This document shows positions 21,585 through 30,938 of a stretch of 64,000 bases of DNA, in pieces (position 1 is the first letter of the stretch; each line of letters opens with the position of its first letter). The notes beneath the pieces are model-generated. The model searched no databases. It was not told where the DNA came from and worked only from the letters and a program-made list of their open reading frames with translations. Position numbers and translations under genes: made by a program. Source of the stretch: Brevibacillus fulvus. GTDB lineage: Bacteria > Bacillota > Bacilli > Brevibacillales > Brevibacillaceae. The stretch is from NCBI RefSeq assembly GCF_016908525.1, contig NZ_JAFBEB010000014.1, forward strand, positions 1 through 64,000, read 5' to 3'.

Positions 21585-21613
21585 ATTCTAAAATGGCTGA
21601 AAAATTCTGTCAA
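21585..21613 (-). promoter_or_regulatory. SigA-type promoter of the SAF-domain oxidoreductase gene
   Basis: On the minus strand: TTGACA (21613-21608), a 17-bp spacer, TAGAAT (21590-21585), about 75 nt before ATG 21510. Confidence 0.7.
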
Positions 21614-21620
21614 CTATTTT

Positions 21621-21634
21621 TATAACCGCTTTCA
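21621..21634. promoter_or_regulatory. cre-like site (CcpA) between divergent promoters
   Basis: TATAACCGCTTTCA matches the catabolite-responsive element TGWAANCGNTNWCA at all but one position. It lies 8 bp upstream of the -35 of the minus-strand promoter and about 49 bp upstream of the -35 of the operon promoter. Confidence 0.55.
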
Positions 21635-21682
21635 TTTCAATTAATTTTATTAATAAGGCAAAATTAAAATTGTAAAAACCAC

Positions 21683-21711
21683 TTGACGTAAATTTCTGAA
21701 AAATTTATGAT
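21683..21711 (+). promoter_or_regulatory. SigA-type promoter of the aco/srl/gat operon
   Basis: TTGACG (21683-21688), a 17-bp spacer, TATGAT (21706-21711), 46 nt before ATG 21757. No -12/-24 sigma-L element was seen, unlike the acetoin operon of Bacillus subtilis. Confidence 0.7.
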
Positions 21712-21756
21712 TCTTACAAAGGTCATAAACAAGAACAAATGTAAGGTGTGGTGAGA

Positions 21757-22740
21757 ATGTTGGAAACTTTAAAGATTCCGGCTCCTATCAGCGAAGAAAA
21801 GCTGGTTTCTCTCTATAAGCAAATGTGGCTGATTCGCTATTTTGATGAAAAGGTCGACCAGTTTTTTGCCAAAGGCCTGATCCATGGTACTACCCACCTC
21901 TGTGTCGGCCAGGAAGCATCTGCCGCCGGAGCGATTGCTGTCATTCGGGATACCGACAAAATTACCAGCACGCACCGTGGACACGGGCATTGTATCGCCA
22001 AAGGGGCGGATGTGAACAAGATGATGGCCGAATTGTTCGGGCGTGCTACCGGCTATTGCAAAGGCAAAGGCGGCTCGATGCATATCGCTGACCTGGACAA
22101 AGGGAATCTGGGCGCGAATGGCATCGTCGGCGGCGGAATTCCGCTGGCGGTTGGTGCAGCCCTTACTTCGAAAATGAAAAAACTGGGCTACGTTGTGCTT
22201 TGCTTTTTTGGCGATGGCGCTTCCAATGAAGGAAGTTTTCACGAATCGCTCAATCTCGCATCGATTTGGCAACTGCCGGTTGTGTTCATTTGTGAAAACA
22301 ACCAATACGGGATGTCAGGTTCGGTTAAAGAGATGACCCGTGTGGAAAATATCGCCGATCGCGCCGTCGCTTACGGCATTCCCGGCCAGGTGATCGACGG
22401 CAACGATATGCTCGAAGTGATGAATGCGGTCTATGCAGCGGCAGAGCATGCGCGGGCAGGAAAAGGTCCCGTACTGATCGAGGCCAAAACCTATCGTTGG
22501 AAAGGGCATTCCAAAAGCGATGCGAAAAAATACCGCACGCGCGAAGAGGAGGAAGAATGGCGCAAGCGCGATCCGATCAAACGGTTCAAAAACGTTTTGA
22601 TTGAAGCCAAAGTGTTGACGGAAGAACAGGCTGATCTGCTGCAAGAGGAAGCGCGACTGGAAATCGAGCAGGCGGTGGAATTTGCGGAGACAAGTCCGCA
22701 ACCGCCCATTGACAGTTTGCTGGAAGATGTTTACGCCTGA
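21757..22740 (+). CDS. acoA: Acetoin-dehydrogenase-like TPP-dependent E1, alpha subunit
   Basis: 327 residues. The thiamine-diphosphate motif GDGASNEGSFHESL (from about residue 152) through CENN, the segment STHRGHGHCIAKG and KGGSMHIADLDKGNLGANGIVG are characteristic of AcoA rather than pyruvate dehydrogenase E1. With AcoB it would decarboxylate or cleave a 2-oxo acid or vicinal diketone/ketol and pass the acyl group to E2. It heads the 14-gene operon. ATG 21757 is preferred to GTG 21748 because AAGGTG lies 8 nt upstream. The true substrate may differ from acetoin given the PTS neighbours. Confidence 0.88.
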   Translation: MLETLKIPAPISEEKLVSLYKQMWLIRYFDEKVDQFFAKGLIHGTTHLCVGQEASAAGAIAVIRDTDKITSTHRGHGHCIAKGADVNKMMAELFGRATGYCKGKGGSMHIADLDKGNLGANGIVGGGIPLAVGAALTSKMKKLGYVVLCFFGDGASNEGSFHESLNLASIWQLPVVFICENNQYGMSGSVKEMTRVENIADRAVAYGIPGQVIDGNDMLEVMNAVYAAAEHARAGKGPVLIEAKTYRWKGHSKSDAKKYRTREEEEEWRKRDPIKRFKNVLIEAKVLTEEQADLLQEEARLEIEQAVEFAETSPQPPIDSLLEDVYA

Positions 22741-22755
22741 GGGAGGAGGATTGGC

Positions 22756-23739
22756 ATGAGAGAAATCACATATTTGGAAGCGGTACGGGAAGCGATGAGC
22801 CAGGAGATGCGGCAAAACGATGATGTGTTTCTTCTGGGCGAAGACATTGGCGTCTATGGAGGTGCGTTTGGCGTAACCCGGGGAATGATCGAAGAATTCG
22901 GACCGGAGCGAATTCGCAATACACCGATCTCGGAAGCGGCGATTGCCGGAGGTGCGGTTGGGGCGGCGGTCACCGGGATGCGCCCGATTGTGGAACTGCA
23001 GTTTTCCGACTTTATCACCATCGCGATGGATCAGCTGGTCAACCAGGCGGCCAAACTGCGCTATATGTTTGGCGGCAAGGGCAAAGTGCCGCTGGTGGTG
23101 CGCACGCCAGCCGGTTCGGGAACAGGGGCTGCTGCCCAGCACTCCCAAAGCCTCGAAGCCTGGATGGCGCACATTCCGGGGCTGAAGGTGGTCCAGCCTT
23201 CGACGGCCTACGATGTGAAGGGATTGTTGAAAGCGGCGATCGATGACGACAACCCGGTGATCTTTTACGAACACAAATTGCTCTATAAAACAAAATGCCA
23301 TGTCCCGGAAGAACTCTACTCCATTCCGCTGGGCAAAGCCGATATTAAACGCGCCGGGAAAGACGTGACGATTGTCGCCACAGCGATCATGGTGCACCGG
23401 GCGCTGGAAGCGGCCGCAGAGTTGGCAAAGGAAGGAATCGAGGCAGAGGTAGTGGACCCGCGCACGTTGGTGCCGCTGGATGAGGAGACAATTGTGCAGT
23501 CGGTCAAAAAAACCGGCCGTGTCGTGATTGTCCATGAAGCGGTCAAACGAGGCGGTTTCGGCGGAGAAATTGCCAGCATTATCGCGGAGAGCGAGGCATT
23601 CGATTATCTGGATGCGCCGATCAAGCGGCTGGGCGGACTGCCTGTGCCGATTCCGTACAACCCGCTGTTGGAAAAAGCGGCAGTCCCGCAAGTAGCTGAC
23701 ATCATCGCAGCTGTAAAGGACACGTTACGTTTTCGATAA
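22756..23739 (+). CDS. acoB: Acetoin-dehydrogenase-like TPP-dependent E1, beta subunit
   Basis: This 327-residue transketolase-like E1 beta chain completes the active site with Aco[18 protein letters not shown], the conserved Glu of [35 protein letters not shown] and the C-terminal transketolase domain ([15 protein letters not shown]) are all present. The RBS GGGAGGAGG is strong and the spacing to acoA is 15 nt, consistent with stoichiometric expression. Confidence 0.92.
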   Translation: MREITYLEAVREAMSQEMRQNDDVFLLGEDIGVYGGAFGVTRGMIEEFGPERIRNTPISEAAIAGGAVGAAVTGMRPIVELQFSDFITIAMDQLVNQAAKLRYMFGGKGKVPLVVRTPAGSGTGAAAQHSQSLEAWMAHIPGLKVVQPSTAYDVKGLLKAAIDDDNPVIFYEHKLLYKTKCHVPEELYSIPLGKADIKRAGKDVTIVATAIMVHRALEAAAELAKEGIEAEVVDPRTLVPLDEETIVQSVKKTGRVVIVHEAVKRGGFGGEIASIIAESEAFDYLDAPIKRLGGLPVPIPYNPLLEKAAVPQVADIIAAVKDTLRFR

Positions 23740-23752
23740 GGAGGAAACCGCG

Positions 23753-25081
23753 TTGGCTAAGGAAATTTTCATGCCCAAGCTCAGCAGTACGATGGAAACG
23801 GGGACGCTCCTGCAATGGCTGAAGGCAGAAGGGGAGCCGGTGGAGGTCGGCGATCCGCTGTTTGAGATTATGACCGACAAGATCAATATCGAAGTGGAAG
23901 CCTACGAGCGGGGCATCTTGTTAAAACAATATTTTCAGGCGGATGCGCAAATTCCCGTCAACCAGGTGATTGGTTATATCGGGGAAGCCGGTGAGCACGT
24001 TCCCGAGCAGGCGCCTGGTTTGCAGACTGAACCGGCGGCCACGCCAAAAAAGGCTGGTACGGAAGAAACAGCACTCGCAAATACCGAGCAACAATCGGCG
24101 GATGAGAGAGTGCGGGCCACTCCTGCGGCAAGGCGTGTCGCTCGCGAGCGGCAAGTGCAGTTGACAGCTGTGAATGGAAGCGGTCCCAATGGCCGGATTC
24201 AATTGCGGGATCTCGACAACTACACACAGACCGGACAACAAGCGGAGGTGCGCATGACGCCGCTGGCCCGAAAAATGGCAGCGGATGCCGGTGTGGAGCC
24301 GTCCGCGCTTAGCGGCAGCGGAGTCAACGGCAAGATCGTCAAAGCGGATGTAATTGCCGCCAACTCTGTGGGCAACTCGTTTTCCGCCGCAAAACCCCTA
24401 CGGAAAAAAATCAGCGGCATGCGCAAAGTTATTGCCGAACGGATGGCCCACAGCGCTTTCACGGCACCGCATGTAACCTTGACGACGGAGATCGACATGT
24501 CGCAAACGGCAGAACTTCGCACACGCTTGTTGCCGGTCATTGAAAGACAAACCGGACTGCGCCTCTCCTATACCGAGCTGATCATCAAGGCGACAGCGGA
24601 AGCGTTGATTCGCTACCCAGCGGTGAACGCAGCGATGGAACGCGATGAGCTGATCTACCATGAAGCGGTCCATATCGGGGTGGCTGTCGCTGTTCCCGAC
24701 GGCTTGGTTGTCCCCGTGCTCAAACACGCCGATCAAAAGCGGTTGAGCGAGTTGACCAAAGAAACGAAGGAAATCAGCAAGCGGGCGCGGGAGCAAAAAT
24801 TGCTGCCGGATCAGCTCAAAGGCTCGACTTTTACGATCAGCAATTTGGGCATGTATGCGATCGATGCGTTTACCCCGATCATCAACGCGCCGGAAACAGC
24901 GATTCTCGGCATTGGGAGAATTGCCGAAAAGCCGGTTGCTGTGGACGGCGCAGTCGTCATTCGCCCGATGATGACCGCGAGCCTCTCTTTTGATCATCGC
25001 GCGATCGACGGTGCGCCGGCAGCGGAATTTTTGACGGAAGTGAAGCGAATTTTGGAAAACCCGTGGGAACTTTTGGTCTAG
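23753..25081 (+). CDS. acoC: Dihydrolipoamide acyltransferase (E2) with two peripheral-subunit-binding domains
   Basis: 442 residues. A lipoyl domain (1-78) carries the modified lysine K43 in MTDKINIEVE. Two peripheral-subunit-binding domains follow in tandem (about 120-155, RATPAARRVARERQV...GSGPNGRI; about 166-200, RMTPLARKMAADAGV...GSGVNGKI). The catalytic CoA-acyltransferase domain has SFDHRAIDGAPAAEFL with the active-site His near 414. Bacterial E2s usually have one binding domain; two could bind E1 and E3 separately. The start is TTG 23753 after AAGGAGGAAACCGC. It forms the core of the complex with AcoA, AcoB and the E3 gene. Confidence 0.92.
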   Translation: MAKEIFMPKLSSTMETGTLLQWLKAEGEPVEVGDPLFEIMTDKINIEVEAYERGILLKQYFQADAQIPVNQVIGYIGEAGEHVPEQAPGLQTEPAATPKKAGTEETALANTEQQSADERVRATPAARRVARERQVQLTAVNGSGPNGRIQLRDLDNYTQTGQQAEVRMTPLARKMAADAGVEPSALSGSGVNGKIVKADVIAANSVGNSFSAAKPLRKKISGMRKVIAERMAHSAFTAPHVTLTTEIDMSQTAELRTRLLPVIERQTGLRLSYTELIIKATAEALIRYPAVNAAMERDELIYHEAVHIGVAVAVPDGLVVPVLKHADQKRLSELTKETKEISKRAREQKLLPDQLKGSTFTISNLGMYAIDAFTPIINAPETAILGIGRIAEKPVAVDGAVVIRPMMTASLSFDHRAIDGAPAAEFLTEVKRILENPWELLV

Positions 25082-25095
25082 GAGGTGAGCGGAAC

Positions 25096-26502
25096 ATGCA
25101 TTATGACATTGCGGTGATCGGCGGTGGGCCGGGCGGTTATGTCGCTGCCTTGCATGCAGCCCGGCTGGGAAAAACCGTTGCTTTGATCGAAGCGAAAGAT
25201 TTAGGCGGGACCTGTCTCAATAGAGGTTGTATTCCTTCCAAAACGTGGTTGAAACACGCGGAAATCATTGAATCAATAGAAAAAGCGCACGAATGGGGCA
25301 TCGAAACCGGAACGCTCGCTTTTTCGCTAGCCAAGATGAAACAGCGCAAGGACTCGGTGATTATGCGGCTGCGCCAAGGGATCGCCGGATTGTTGCGGCA
25401 GGAAAAGATCGCCCTGTTTCAAGGATATGGCCAAGTGCTGCCAGATGGACATACGGTCGAGATTGTCGCTGACGGAAAAGCAGAGCGCATAACAGCGGAA
25501 CGGATGATCGTTGCCACCGGTTCCACTCCGGTTATCCCGCCGATCGAGGGGCTGGACAGCGTCCATTATGAGACGAGCGACACGATCTTTGATCTGGCCG
25601 AAATCCCGGCTTCGCTTACGATTATCGGCGGCGGTGTGATCGGGGTGGAGTTGGCTTGTATTTTTGCCGCGTTGAAAACAGAGGTGACGGTCATCGAAAT
25701 GGCCAATCAGATCATTCCGAGTGAAGATGCCGAAGCAGCCGGCGTTTTGCGAAAACAGCTGCAAATGAAAGGCATTCGTTTTGCGACAGGGAGCAAAGTC
25801 GACCATGTTGCGCAAACCGGAAAGATGATTACGGTCAAAGGTACAGATGCGAATGGCCATGCTTTTGCCCTGGAGACAGCTTCCTTGTTGGTATGTGTCG
25901 GGCGCAAGCCAAACACCTCGGCGGTCAGCCAATTGCCATTGGCCAAAAACGGGCCGTTTATCGCTGTCAACGACAGGATGGAGACAAGTGTTCCTTCTGT
26001 TTATGCGATCGGTGATGTCATCGGCGGCTACCAGTTGGCACACGTCGCCAGTGCGGAAGCGATTGTCGCAGCAGCCAACGCCTCCGGTCTGGCGAAAACG
26101 ATTGGCTGCCGGGTTGTTCCGCGCTGTATTTATACGTTGCCGGAAGTCGCCAGTGTCGGTATTAGCGAACAAGAGGCTGTAAAACAAGGCTTGTCGGTCA
26201 AGACCGCCCGATTCGATCTCATCGGCAACGGCAAAGCGATTTCTGCCGATGAATTTGCCGGTTTCGTCAAGATTGTCTATGAGGAGCGGTTTGGAGAGAT
26301 CTTGGGTGTGACGATGGTCGGCCCGCATGTAACAGAGATGATCTCGTCGGCTTCCGCCTATATGTTTCTCGAAGGCACTGTCGAAGAACTGGCGGAAATG
26401 ATCCATCCGCATCCGACCGTTTCCGAATCGCTCGGCGAACTTGCCCAACATATCTTGACCAGACTCAAGCGCAAGCAACCGGTCTTGGAAGCAGTCAACT
26501 GA
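25096..26502 (+). CDS. lpdA: Dihydrolipoamide dehydrogenase (E3) of the aco-like complex
   Basis: 468 residues. The FAD-binding GGGPGGYVAALHAARLG, the redox disulfide C40-LNRG-C45, the NAD-binding IIGGGVIGVELACIF, and the C-terminal dimer domain with HPHPTVSESLGE (catalytic His-Glu pair) are intact. It reoxidises the lipoyl group of AcoC with NAD. ATG 25096 follows TAGGAGGTGAGC, only 14 nt after the acoC stop, so it is dedicated to this complex. Confidence 0.95.
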   Translation: MHYDIAVIGGGPGGYVAALHAARLGKTVALIEAKDLGGTCLNRGCIPSKTWLKHAEIIESIEKAHEWGIETGTLAFSLAKMKQRKDSVIMRLRQGIAGLLRQEKIALFQGYGQVLPDGHTVEIVADGKAERITAERMIVATGSTPVIPPIEGLDSVHYETSDTIFDLAEIPASLTIIGGGVIGVELACIFAALKTEVTVIEMANQIIPSEDAEAAGVLRKQLQMKGIRFATGSKVDHVAQTGKMITVKGTDANGHAFALETASLLVCVGRKPNTSAVSQLPLAKNGPFIAVNDRMETSVPSVYAIGDVIGGYQLAHVASAEAIVAAANASGLAKTIGCRVVPRCIYTLPEVASVGISEQEAVKQGLSVKTARFDLIGNGKAISADEFAGFVKIVYEERFGEILGVTMVGPHVTEMISSASAYMFLEGTVEELAEMIHPHPTVSESLGELAQHILTRLKRKQPVLEAVN

Positions 26503-26522
26503 TGAAGCGGGAGGGCTGACCA

Positions 26523-26900
26523 ATGTGGGGAATGCTGATCGTTTTGTTTATCGCCTGCTGGCTGCTGCAAATTTTGCTCTCTGTCCTGCAAATGAAGCAT
26601 TATCAAAAAACGGTGGCCCGATTGAGCAATCGCCCCTCGGGCTATCTGGGGGTTGGCGTGGAGAAAAAGCGGCTTGGCATCGGCACCGTGATGGTAATCG
26701 TGACCGATACCGACGGGACAATTGTCGATTGCGAAGTGATGTCAGGCGTCACCGTGTTTTCCAGATTCCGCAAATGTAAGCGTTTTATTGGAGCCGACCT
26801 GTTCCAGCTGACGCTCACTTCCGAAGAGCAAAAATACTTGCCGTCCTTTGCGGGGGCAAGGGCCAACATTGAACGACAGATGAATGTTGCCACTCAATGA
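26523..26900 (+). CDS. gutM: GutM-type glucitol operon activator protein
   Basis: The 125-residue protein has one N-terminal membrane helix (about 2-20) and a conserved basic/GxG region (YLGVGVEKKRLGIGTVMVIVTD...CEVMSGVTVFSRF) that matches the GutM family of sorbitol operons. In E. coli GutM activates the glucitol operon; its biochemical role is not settled. It directly precedes the glucitol-type PTS genes, as in enteric and Gram-positive srl operons. Confidence 0.85.
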   Translation: MWGMLIVLFIACWLLQILLSVLQMKHYQKTVARLSNRPSGYLGVGVEKKRLGIGTVMVIVTDTDGTIVDCEVMSGVTVFSRFRKCKRFIGADLFQLTLTSEEQKYLPSFAGARANIERQMNVATQ

Positions 26901-26916
26901 CAAGGAGGGATGAAAC

Positions 26917-27468
26917 ATGGAATGGTTCGTCAAAATCGCCGAAGGATTCATCGGGATGTTTCAAAAGGGGGGAGAACAGTTTGTCGGCATGCTGACCGGC
27001 ATCGTCCCCACCTTGATCTGCTTGATTACCGCCGTGAACGCGTTGATCAAAATGATCGGAGAAGAGCGGATTTACGGTTTCGCGCAAAAATGCACAAAAA
27101 ACATTATCTTGCGCTACACGCTGTTTCCCGTACTGGCTGTCTTTTTTCTGACCAATCCAATGGCCTATACATTCGGCAAATTTTTACCCGAGAAACAAAA
27201 ACCAGCTTTTTACGATTCAGCGGTCTCATTTGTCCATCCGGTTACCGGTTTGTTTCCCCATGCCAATCCGGCTGAGCTGTTTGTCTATATGGGGATCGCC
27301 CAAGGAATTACCCAGTTGGGCTTGTCTTTGGGGCCGCTCGCCATCCGGTTTTTTATCGTGGGGATTATCGTCATCTTGATTCGCGGGATTGTGACGGAGA
27401 AAATTACGCAAAGCATGATGAAAAATAAAGAAGCAAAAGCAGAGCGAACGGCAGCGATGCAAGCATAA
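26917..27468 (+). CDS. srlA: PTS glucitol/sorbitol permease subunit EIIC
   Basis: 183 residues with about four membrane segments. The conserved N terminus (FIGMFQKGGEQFVGMLTGIVPTLICL) and FVHPVTGLFPHANPAELFVYMGIAQGITQLG are typical of the GutA/SrlA EIIC2 protein. It forms the polyol channel together with SrlE. RBS AAGGAGGG is 9 nt before ATG. The next gene begins 18 nt after the stop. Confidence 0.93.
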   Translation: MEWFVKIAEGFIGMFQKGGEQFVGMLTGIVPTLICLITAVNALIKMIGEERIYGFAQKCTKNIILRYTLFPVLAVFFLTNPMAYTFGKFLPEKQKPAFYDSAVSFVHPVTGLFPHANPAELFVYMGIAQGITQLGLSLGPLAIRFFIVGIIVILIRGIVTEKITQSMMKNKEAKAERTAAMQA

Positions 27469-27486
27469 AGGAACAGGGGGATGTGT

Positions 27487-28503
27487 ATGAGCCAATATCA
27501 AGCGGTGAAAATCGTCAAAGGACCGGGCGGTTGGGGCGGACCGTTGATCATCCAGCCCGAGGCAGGCAAAAAGTATATCGTTTCGGTTACGGGCGGCGGA
27601 ATCCATCCGGTGGCGCAAAAAATCGCCGAACTGACCGGGGGAGAAGCAGTCGACGGGTTTACGACCTCGATCGAAAAAGAACAAATGGCTTGTGTCGTCA
27701 TCGACTGCGGGGGGACGGCCCGCTGCGGAGTTTATCCGAAAATGGGAGTATTGACGGTGAATCTGACGGCAACTTCCCCGTCTGGACCGTTGATGAAATT
27801 TATTCAAGAGGACAATTTTGTGTCCGGCGTGCGGGAAGAACACATTTTGGTCAGCGAGAATCAGCCGGCAGCCGGTACGGTGTCGCCAACATCTGCCGTC
27901 GATCCGCAAAAACTGAAAGAGGAAGCCAAGCAAAAAGCCGCGCAATATATGGGCACGGTCAAGCAAAATCGCAAGCAATCGATAATTGAGAAAGTGGGCC
28001 GCGGCATGGGCAGTGTGGTCAGTGTGTTTTATCAGGCCGGCCGGGAAACGATTGAGCAAGTGATCAAAAATATTTTGCCTTTTATGGCCTTCGTCAGCAC
28101 GATTATCGGCATTATCCTTTATACCGGGATTGGCGACTGGATTGCCAAAATTGTTACCCCCTTGGCGGGGAACTTGATTGGTTTGTTGATCTTGTCACTG
28201 TTGTGCGCGCTGCCGATTTTGTCTCCGCTGTTGGGACCAGGCGCGGTCATCGCCCAGGTGGTCGGCGTCTTGATCGGCGTAGAAATCGGCCGCGGCAATA
28301 TCCCGCCCAGTTTGGCTTTGCCGGCGTTGTTTGCGATCAATCCGCAGGTTGGCTGCGACTTTGTTCCGGTCGGCTTGACGCTCGGTGAAGCCAAGCCGGA
28401 AACGATTGAAGTCGGAGTTCCCGCTGTATTGATGTCGCGCTTTATCACCGGACCGATCGCGGTGGTGATCGCATATTTGTTCAGTTTTGGGCTGTATGAA
28501 TAA
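27487..28503 (+). CDS. srlE: PTS glucitol/sorbitol permease subunit EIIBC
   Basis: 338 residues: a cytoplasmic EIIB domain (about 1-150) with the phosphocysteine region [14 protein letters not shown] (likely C80), and a C-terminal membrane part that includes [22 protein letters not shown]. The phosphate passes from EIIA to this Cys and then to the polyol during transport. ATG 27487 is favoured by a GGGGG tract 6-7 nt upstream over ATG 27481. Confidence 0.93.
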   Translation: MSQYQAVKIVKGPGGWGGPLIIQPEAGKKYIVSVTGGGIHPVAQKIAELTGGEAVDGFTTSIEKEQMACVVIDCGGTARCGVYPKMGVLTVNLTATSPSGPLMKFIQEDNFVSGVREEHILVSENQPAAGTVSPTSAVDPQKLKEEAKQKAAQYMGTVKQNRKQSIIEKVGRGMGSVVSVFYQAGRETIEQVIKNILPFMAFVSTIIGIILYTGIGDWIAKIVTPLAGNLIGLLILSLLCALPILSPLLGPGAVIAQVVGVLIGVEIGRGNIPPSLALPALFAINPQVGCDFVPVGLTLGEAKPETIEVGVPAVLMSRFITGPIAVVIAYLFSFGLYE

Positions 28504-28523
28504 AAACGGATGGAGGAGCAGAG

Positions 28524-28898
28524 ATGAAAACCATTTTTGCGGCAAAAGTTGTTGAAGTCGGCGCGGAAGTGCAATTGTTTCTGGAAGAAAAAATGATGGT
28601 CCTGTTTGATCAGACAGCGCCAGCCGATCTGAGGGACATTGCGGTTGTTCATCAGGGCGGGGTATTGCGAGAAGAGATAGAAGCGGGTGACGAATTGGTG
28701 ATCAACGGCGAGGGGTATCGCATCCATTTTGTCGGCAGCAAAGCAAACCAGACGATCCGCGAATTGGGCCATGCAACGATCGCCTTTAACGGGATGGACA
28801 ATTCAGACATGCCAGGCACGATCTGCGTAGAGGATAAGCTGCTGCCAACCATCGACATTTCTGCGGAAATTTTGTTTCGCAAGCGAAACGGCAGTTGA
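28524..28898 (+). CDS. srlB: PTS glucitol/sorbitol EIIA component
   Basis: A 124-residue soluble GutB-type EIIA. The phosphorylated His is H43 in DIAVVHQGG; GDELVINGEGYRIHFVGSKAN and the C-terminal PGTICVEDKLLP are family features. It accepts phosphate from HPr. It completes the first PTS system (srlA-srlE-srlB), with 21-nt spacing and RBS TGGAGGAGC. Confidence 0.93.
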   Translation: MKTIFAAKVVEVGAEVQLFLEEKMMVLFDQTAPADLRDIAVVHQGGVLREEIEAGDELVINGEGYRIHFVGSKANQTIRELGHATIAFNGMDNSDMPGTICVEDKLLPTIDISAEILFRKRNGS

Positions 28899-28967
28899 GC
28901 GGCAAAACAGACAGCCGCAATGAATTTGCAAAATTGCGCCGATTTAAACGGAATGGAGCTGAGCGAT

Positions 28968-29441
28968 ATGGAGCAGTTGATCGAATTGGATGAACGGGCA
29001 GTTCAGTTAGGGATCGAGGGCGGTTCGGACAAAGATGTCATCGTCCAAATGTATCGGAGACTCCGCGAGTTGGACTATGTGGAAGAATCGTATTTAGCGG
29101 CTGTGTTGGAGCGGGAGCAGGTCTATCCGACGGGCCTGCCTCTTGCCGATCAGCTGGGGGTAGCCATTCCTCATACGGATGCGATCCATGTCCGCAAGCC
29201 TGCCATCGGCGTCGGCCAGTTGCGAACCCCTGTTGCTTTTCAGGTGATGGGCAGCCCCGGACAGACGATAGATACGCATCTCGTCTTTATGCTGGCGGTC
29301 AAAGACCCGCAGCAGCAGATTACGATGCTGGAGCGGTTAATGGGCATGTTTCAGCAACGAGCGGTCATGGCTCAACTGAAAAACGCCGCGGCCTCCGCTG
29401 ACGTTATTCGGCTGATGCAGGAACAGCTCAATCTCGCCTGA
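28968..29441 (+). CDS. gatA: PTS EIIA component, fructose/galactitol (Ntr-like) type
   Basis: A 157-residue PTS_EIIA_2 domain. The phosphorylated histidine is H69 in GVAIPHTDAIHV, and TGLPLADQLG precedes it as in GatA. I prefer ATG 28968 (GGAG 9 nt upstream) over ATG 28920 because it matches the usual N-terminal length. It starts the second, galactitol-like PTS and is unrelated to the SrlB fold, so the operon has two EIIAs of different families. Confidence 0.88.
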   Translation: MEQLIELDERAVQLGIEGGSDKDVIVQMYRRLRELDYVEESYLAAVLEREQVYPTGLPLADQLGVAIPHTDAIHVRKPAIGVGQLRTPVAFQVMGSPGQTIDTHLVFMLAVKDPQQQITMLERLMGMFQQRAVMAQLKNAAASADVIRLMQEQLNLA

Positions 29442-29468
29442 AACATGGCGGACAGCTGCAAACATAAA

Positions 29469-29482
29469 TGAAAGCGCTTTAA
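29469..29482. promoter_or_regulatory. cre-like site inside the operon, before gatC
   Basis: TGAAAGCGCTTTAA matches the cre consensus TGWAANCGNTNWCA except for one position. It lies in the 62-nt space between gatA and gatC, upstream of a GGGGAGGTG ribosome site, where CcpA could act as an elongation roadblock or control an internal promoter. Confidence 0.55.
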
Positions 29483-29503
29483 TTTTATGGGGAGGTGTGC
29501 GGT

Positions 29504-30895
29504 ATGATCAAGCAAGCGGTGGATTATATTCTTGATTTGGGTCCATCCATTATGTTGCCGATTATTATGACCATCTTCGGAATGATTTTGCGGCAAGGCT
29601 TCAAAAAATCATTTCGCGCCGGCTTAACGATTGGGGTCGGCTTTGTCGGCATCAATCTGGTGATCGAGCTGTTGACCGGGGCGCTTGGCCCTGCGGCACA
29701 GTCGATGGTGCAAAATTTGGGCTTGCAATTGGATATTCTCGATGTCGGGTGGCCAATCGGCGCGGCGATCTCTTTTGGCACACCCGTAGCTCCCCTGATG
29801 ATTCCTTTGGTCCTGATATTAAACGTGATTCTGCTTTCCGCCAATTTTACGAAAACGCTCAATCTGGACATCTGGAACTTCTGGCACCTGATCTTCGCGG
29901 CCTCGGTAACCTACTATGCTTTTGACAGTATGTGGCTGGCCATCGCCGTTGGCCTGGTGGTCACCGCCATCACGCTCAAGCTGGCTGATTGGACGGCACC
30001 GGCGATCGAACATCACTTCGGCTTGAAAGGGGTCGTGCTTCCCCACTCCGAAACGGTCAACTTTGCCCCGATCATGTACGCATTGAACAAGATCGAAGAC
30101 AAGATTCCCGGTTTCAACAAACTGAACGCCAACCCCGAAACGTTGAGCCGACGTCTGGGGATTTTCGGCGAACCGCTGGTGATGGGACTTGTTCTGGGGA
30201 TCATTATCGGCTTGCTTGGCGGATATGATGTAAAAGGAATTTTAACGCTTGGCGTCAAGATGGCCGCTGTGCTGATTTTGATGCCGCGGATGGTCTCGCT
30301 TTTGATGGAGGGGCTGATCCCGATTTCCGAAGGAGCGCGAGAGTTTATTTCCCGACGGTTCCCGGGGAAACACGTCTATATCGGTCTCGACGCGGCGATT
30401 GTCATCGGGAATCCCGCCAACATGGCCGTGGCATTGCTGATGGTGCCAATCACGATCTTGCTGGCGGTCATCCTGCCTTACAACGGGATGCTCCCGTTTG
30501 CTGACTTGTCCGTGCTGCCATTTACGGTCATTTGGGCGGTTGCCGCTTCGCGGGGCAACATCATCAGAGGGTTGCTCAACAGCATTGTTTCGCTGATGAT
30601 CGTCTTCTTTATCGCGACCAATTTGTCCGACTTGGCCACGACGATGGGAAAAGCGGTCGGCTTCAGTTTTCCGGAAGGGGCAACGCGCATTTCCGGCATT
30701 GATCTTGGCTCGCACATCATTCCCTGGATGATTGTCCGCCTGCTCGATCCTGCCAATCCGTACTTCTACGCGGCGATCCTGGCAATCATTGTCTATGCGC
30801 TGTTGTGGTACTGGGTCCGCCATGATATTCGCAAGCAGTACGCCAAGGAAATCGGAGCGGAAGCGGCCAAGACAGAGAAAACGGTTTCGGGGTAA
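29504..30895 (+). CDS. gatC: PTS galactitol-type permease EIIC
   Basis: 463 residues and about ten to twelve membrane segments. GatC-family marks include GFVGINLVIELLTGALGPAAQ, DVGWPIGAAISFGTPVAP, GLDAAIVIGNPANMAVALL and the Gly/Pro-rich loops. It transports and phosphorylates a polyol with GatA and GatB. ATG 29504 follows GGGGAGGTGTGC. The polyol is not necessarily galactitol: this family also moves arabitol, xylitol and other pentitols. Confidence 0.92.
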   Translation: MIKQAVDYILDLGPSIMLPIIMTIFGMILRQGFKKSFRAGLTIGVGFVGINLVIELLTGALGPAAQSMVQNLGLQLDILDVGWPIGAAISFGTPVAPLMIPLVLILNVILLSANFTKTLNLDIWNFWHLIFAASVTYYAFDSMWLAIAVGLVVTAITLKLADWTAPAIEHHFGLKGVVLPHSETVNFAPIMYALNKIEDKIPGFNKLNANPETLSRRLGIFGEPLVMGLVLGIIIGLLGGYDVKGILTLGVKMAAVLILMPRMVSLLMEGLIPISEGAREFISRRFPGKHVYIGLDAAIVIGNPANMAVALLMVPITILLAVILPYNGMLPFADLSVLPFTVIWAVAASRGNIIRGLLNSIVSLMIVFFIATNLSDLATTMGKAVGFSFPEGATRISGIDLGSHIIPWMIVRLLDPANPYFYAAILAIIVYALLWYWVRHDIRKQYAKEIGAEAAKTEKTVSG

Positions 30896-30938
30896 TTCCG
30901 GGCGCGGTATTTTGTGAATGAAGAAGGAGGAAACAAAA

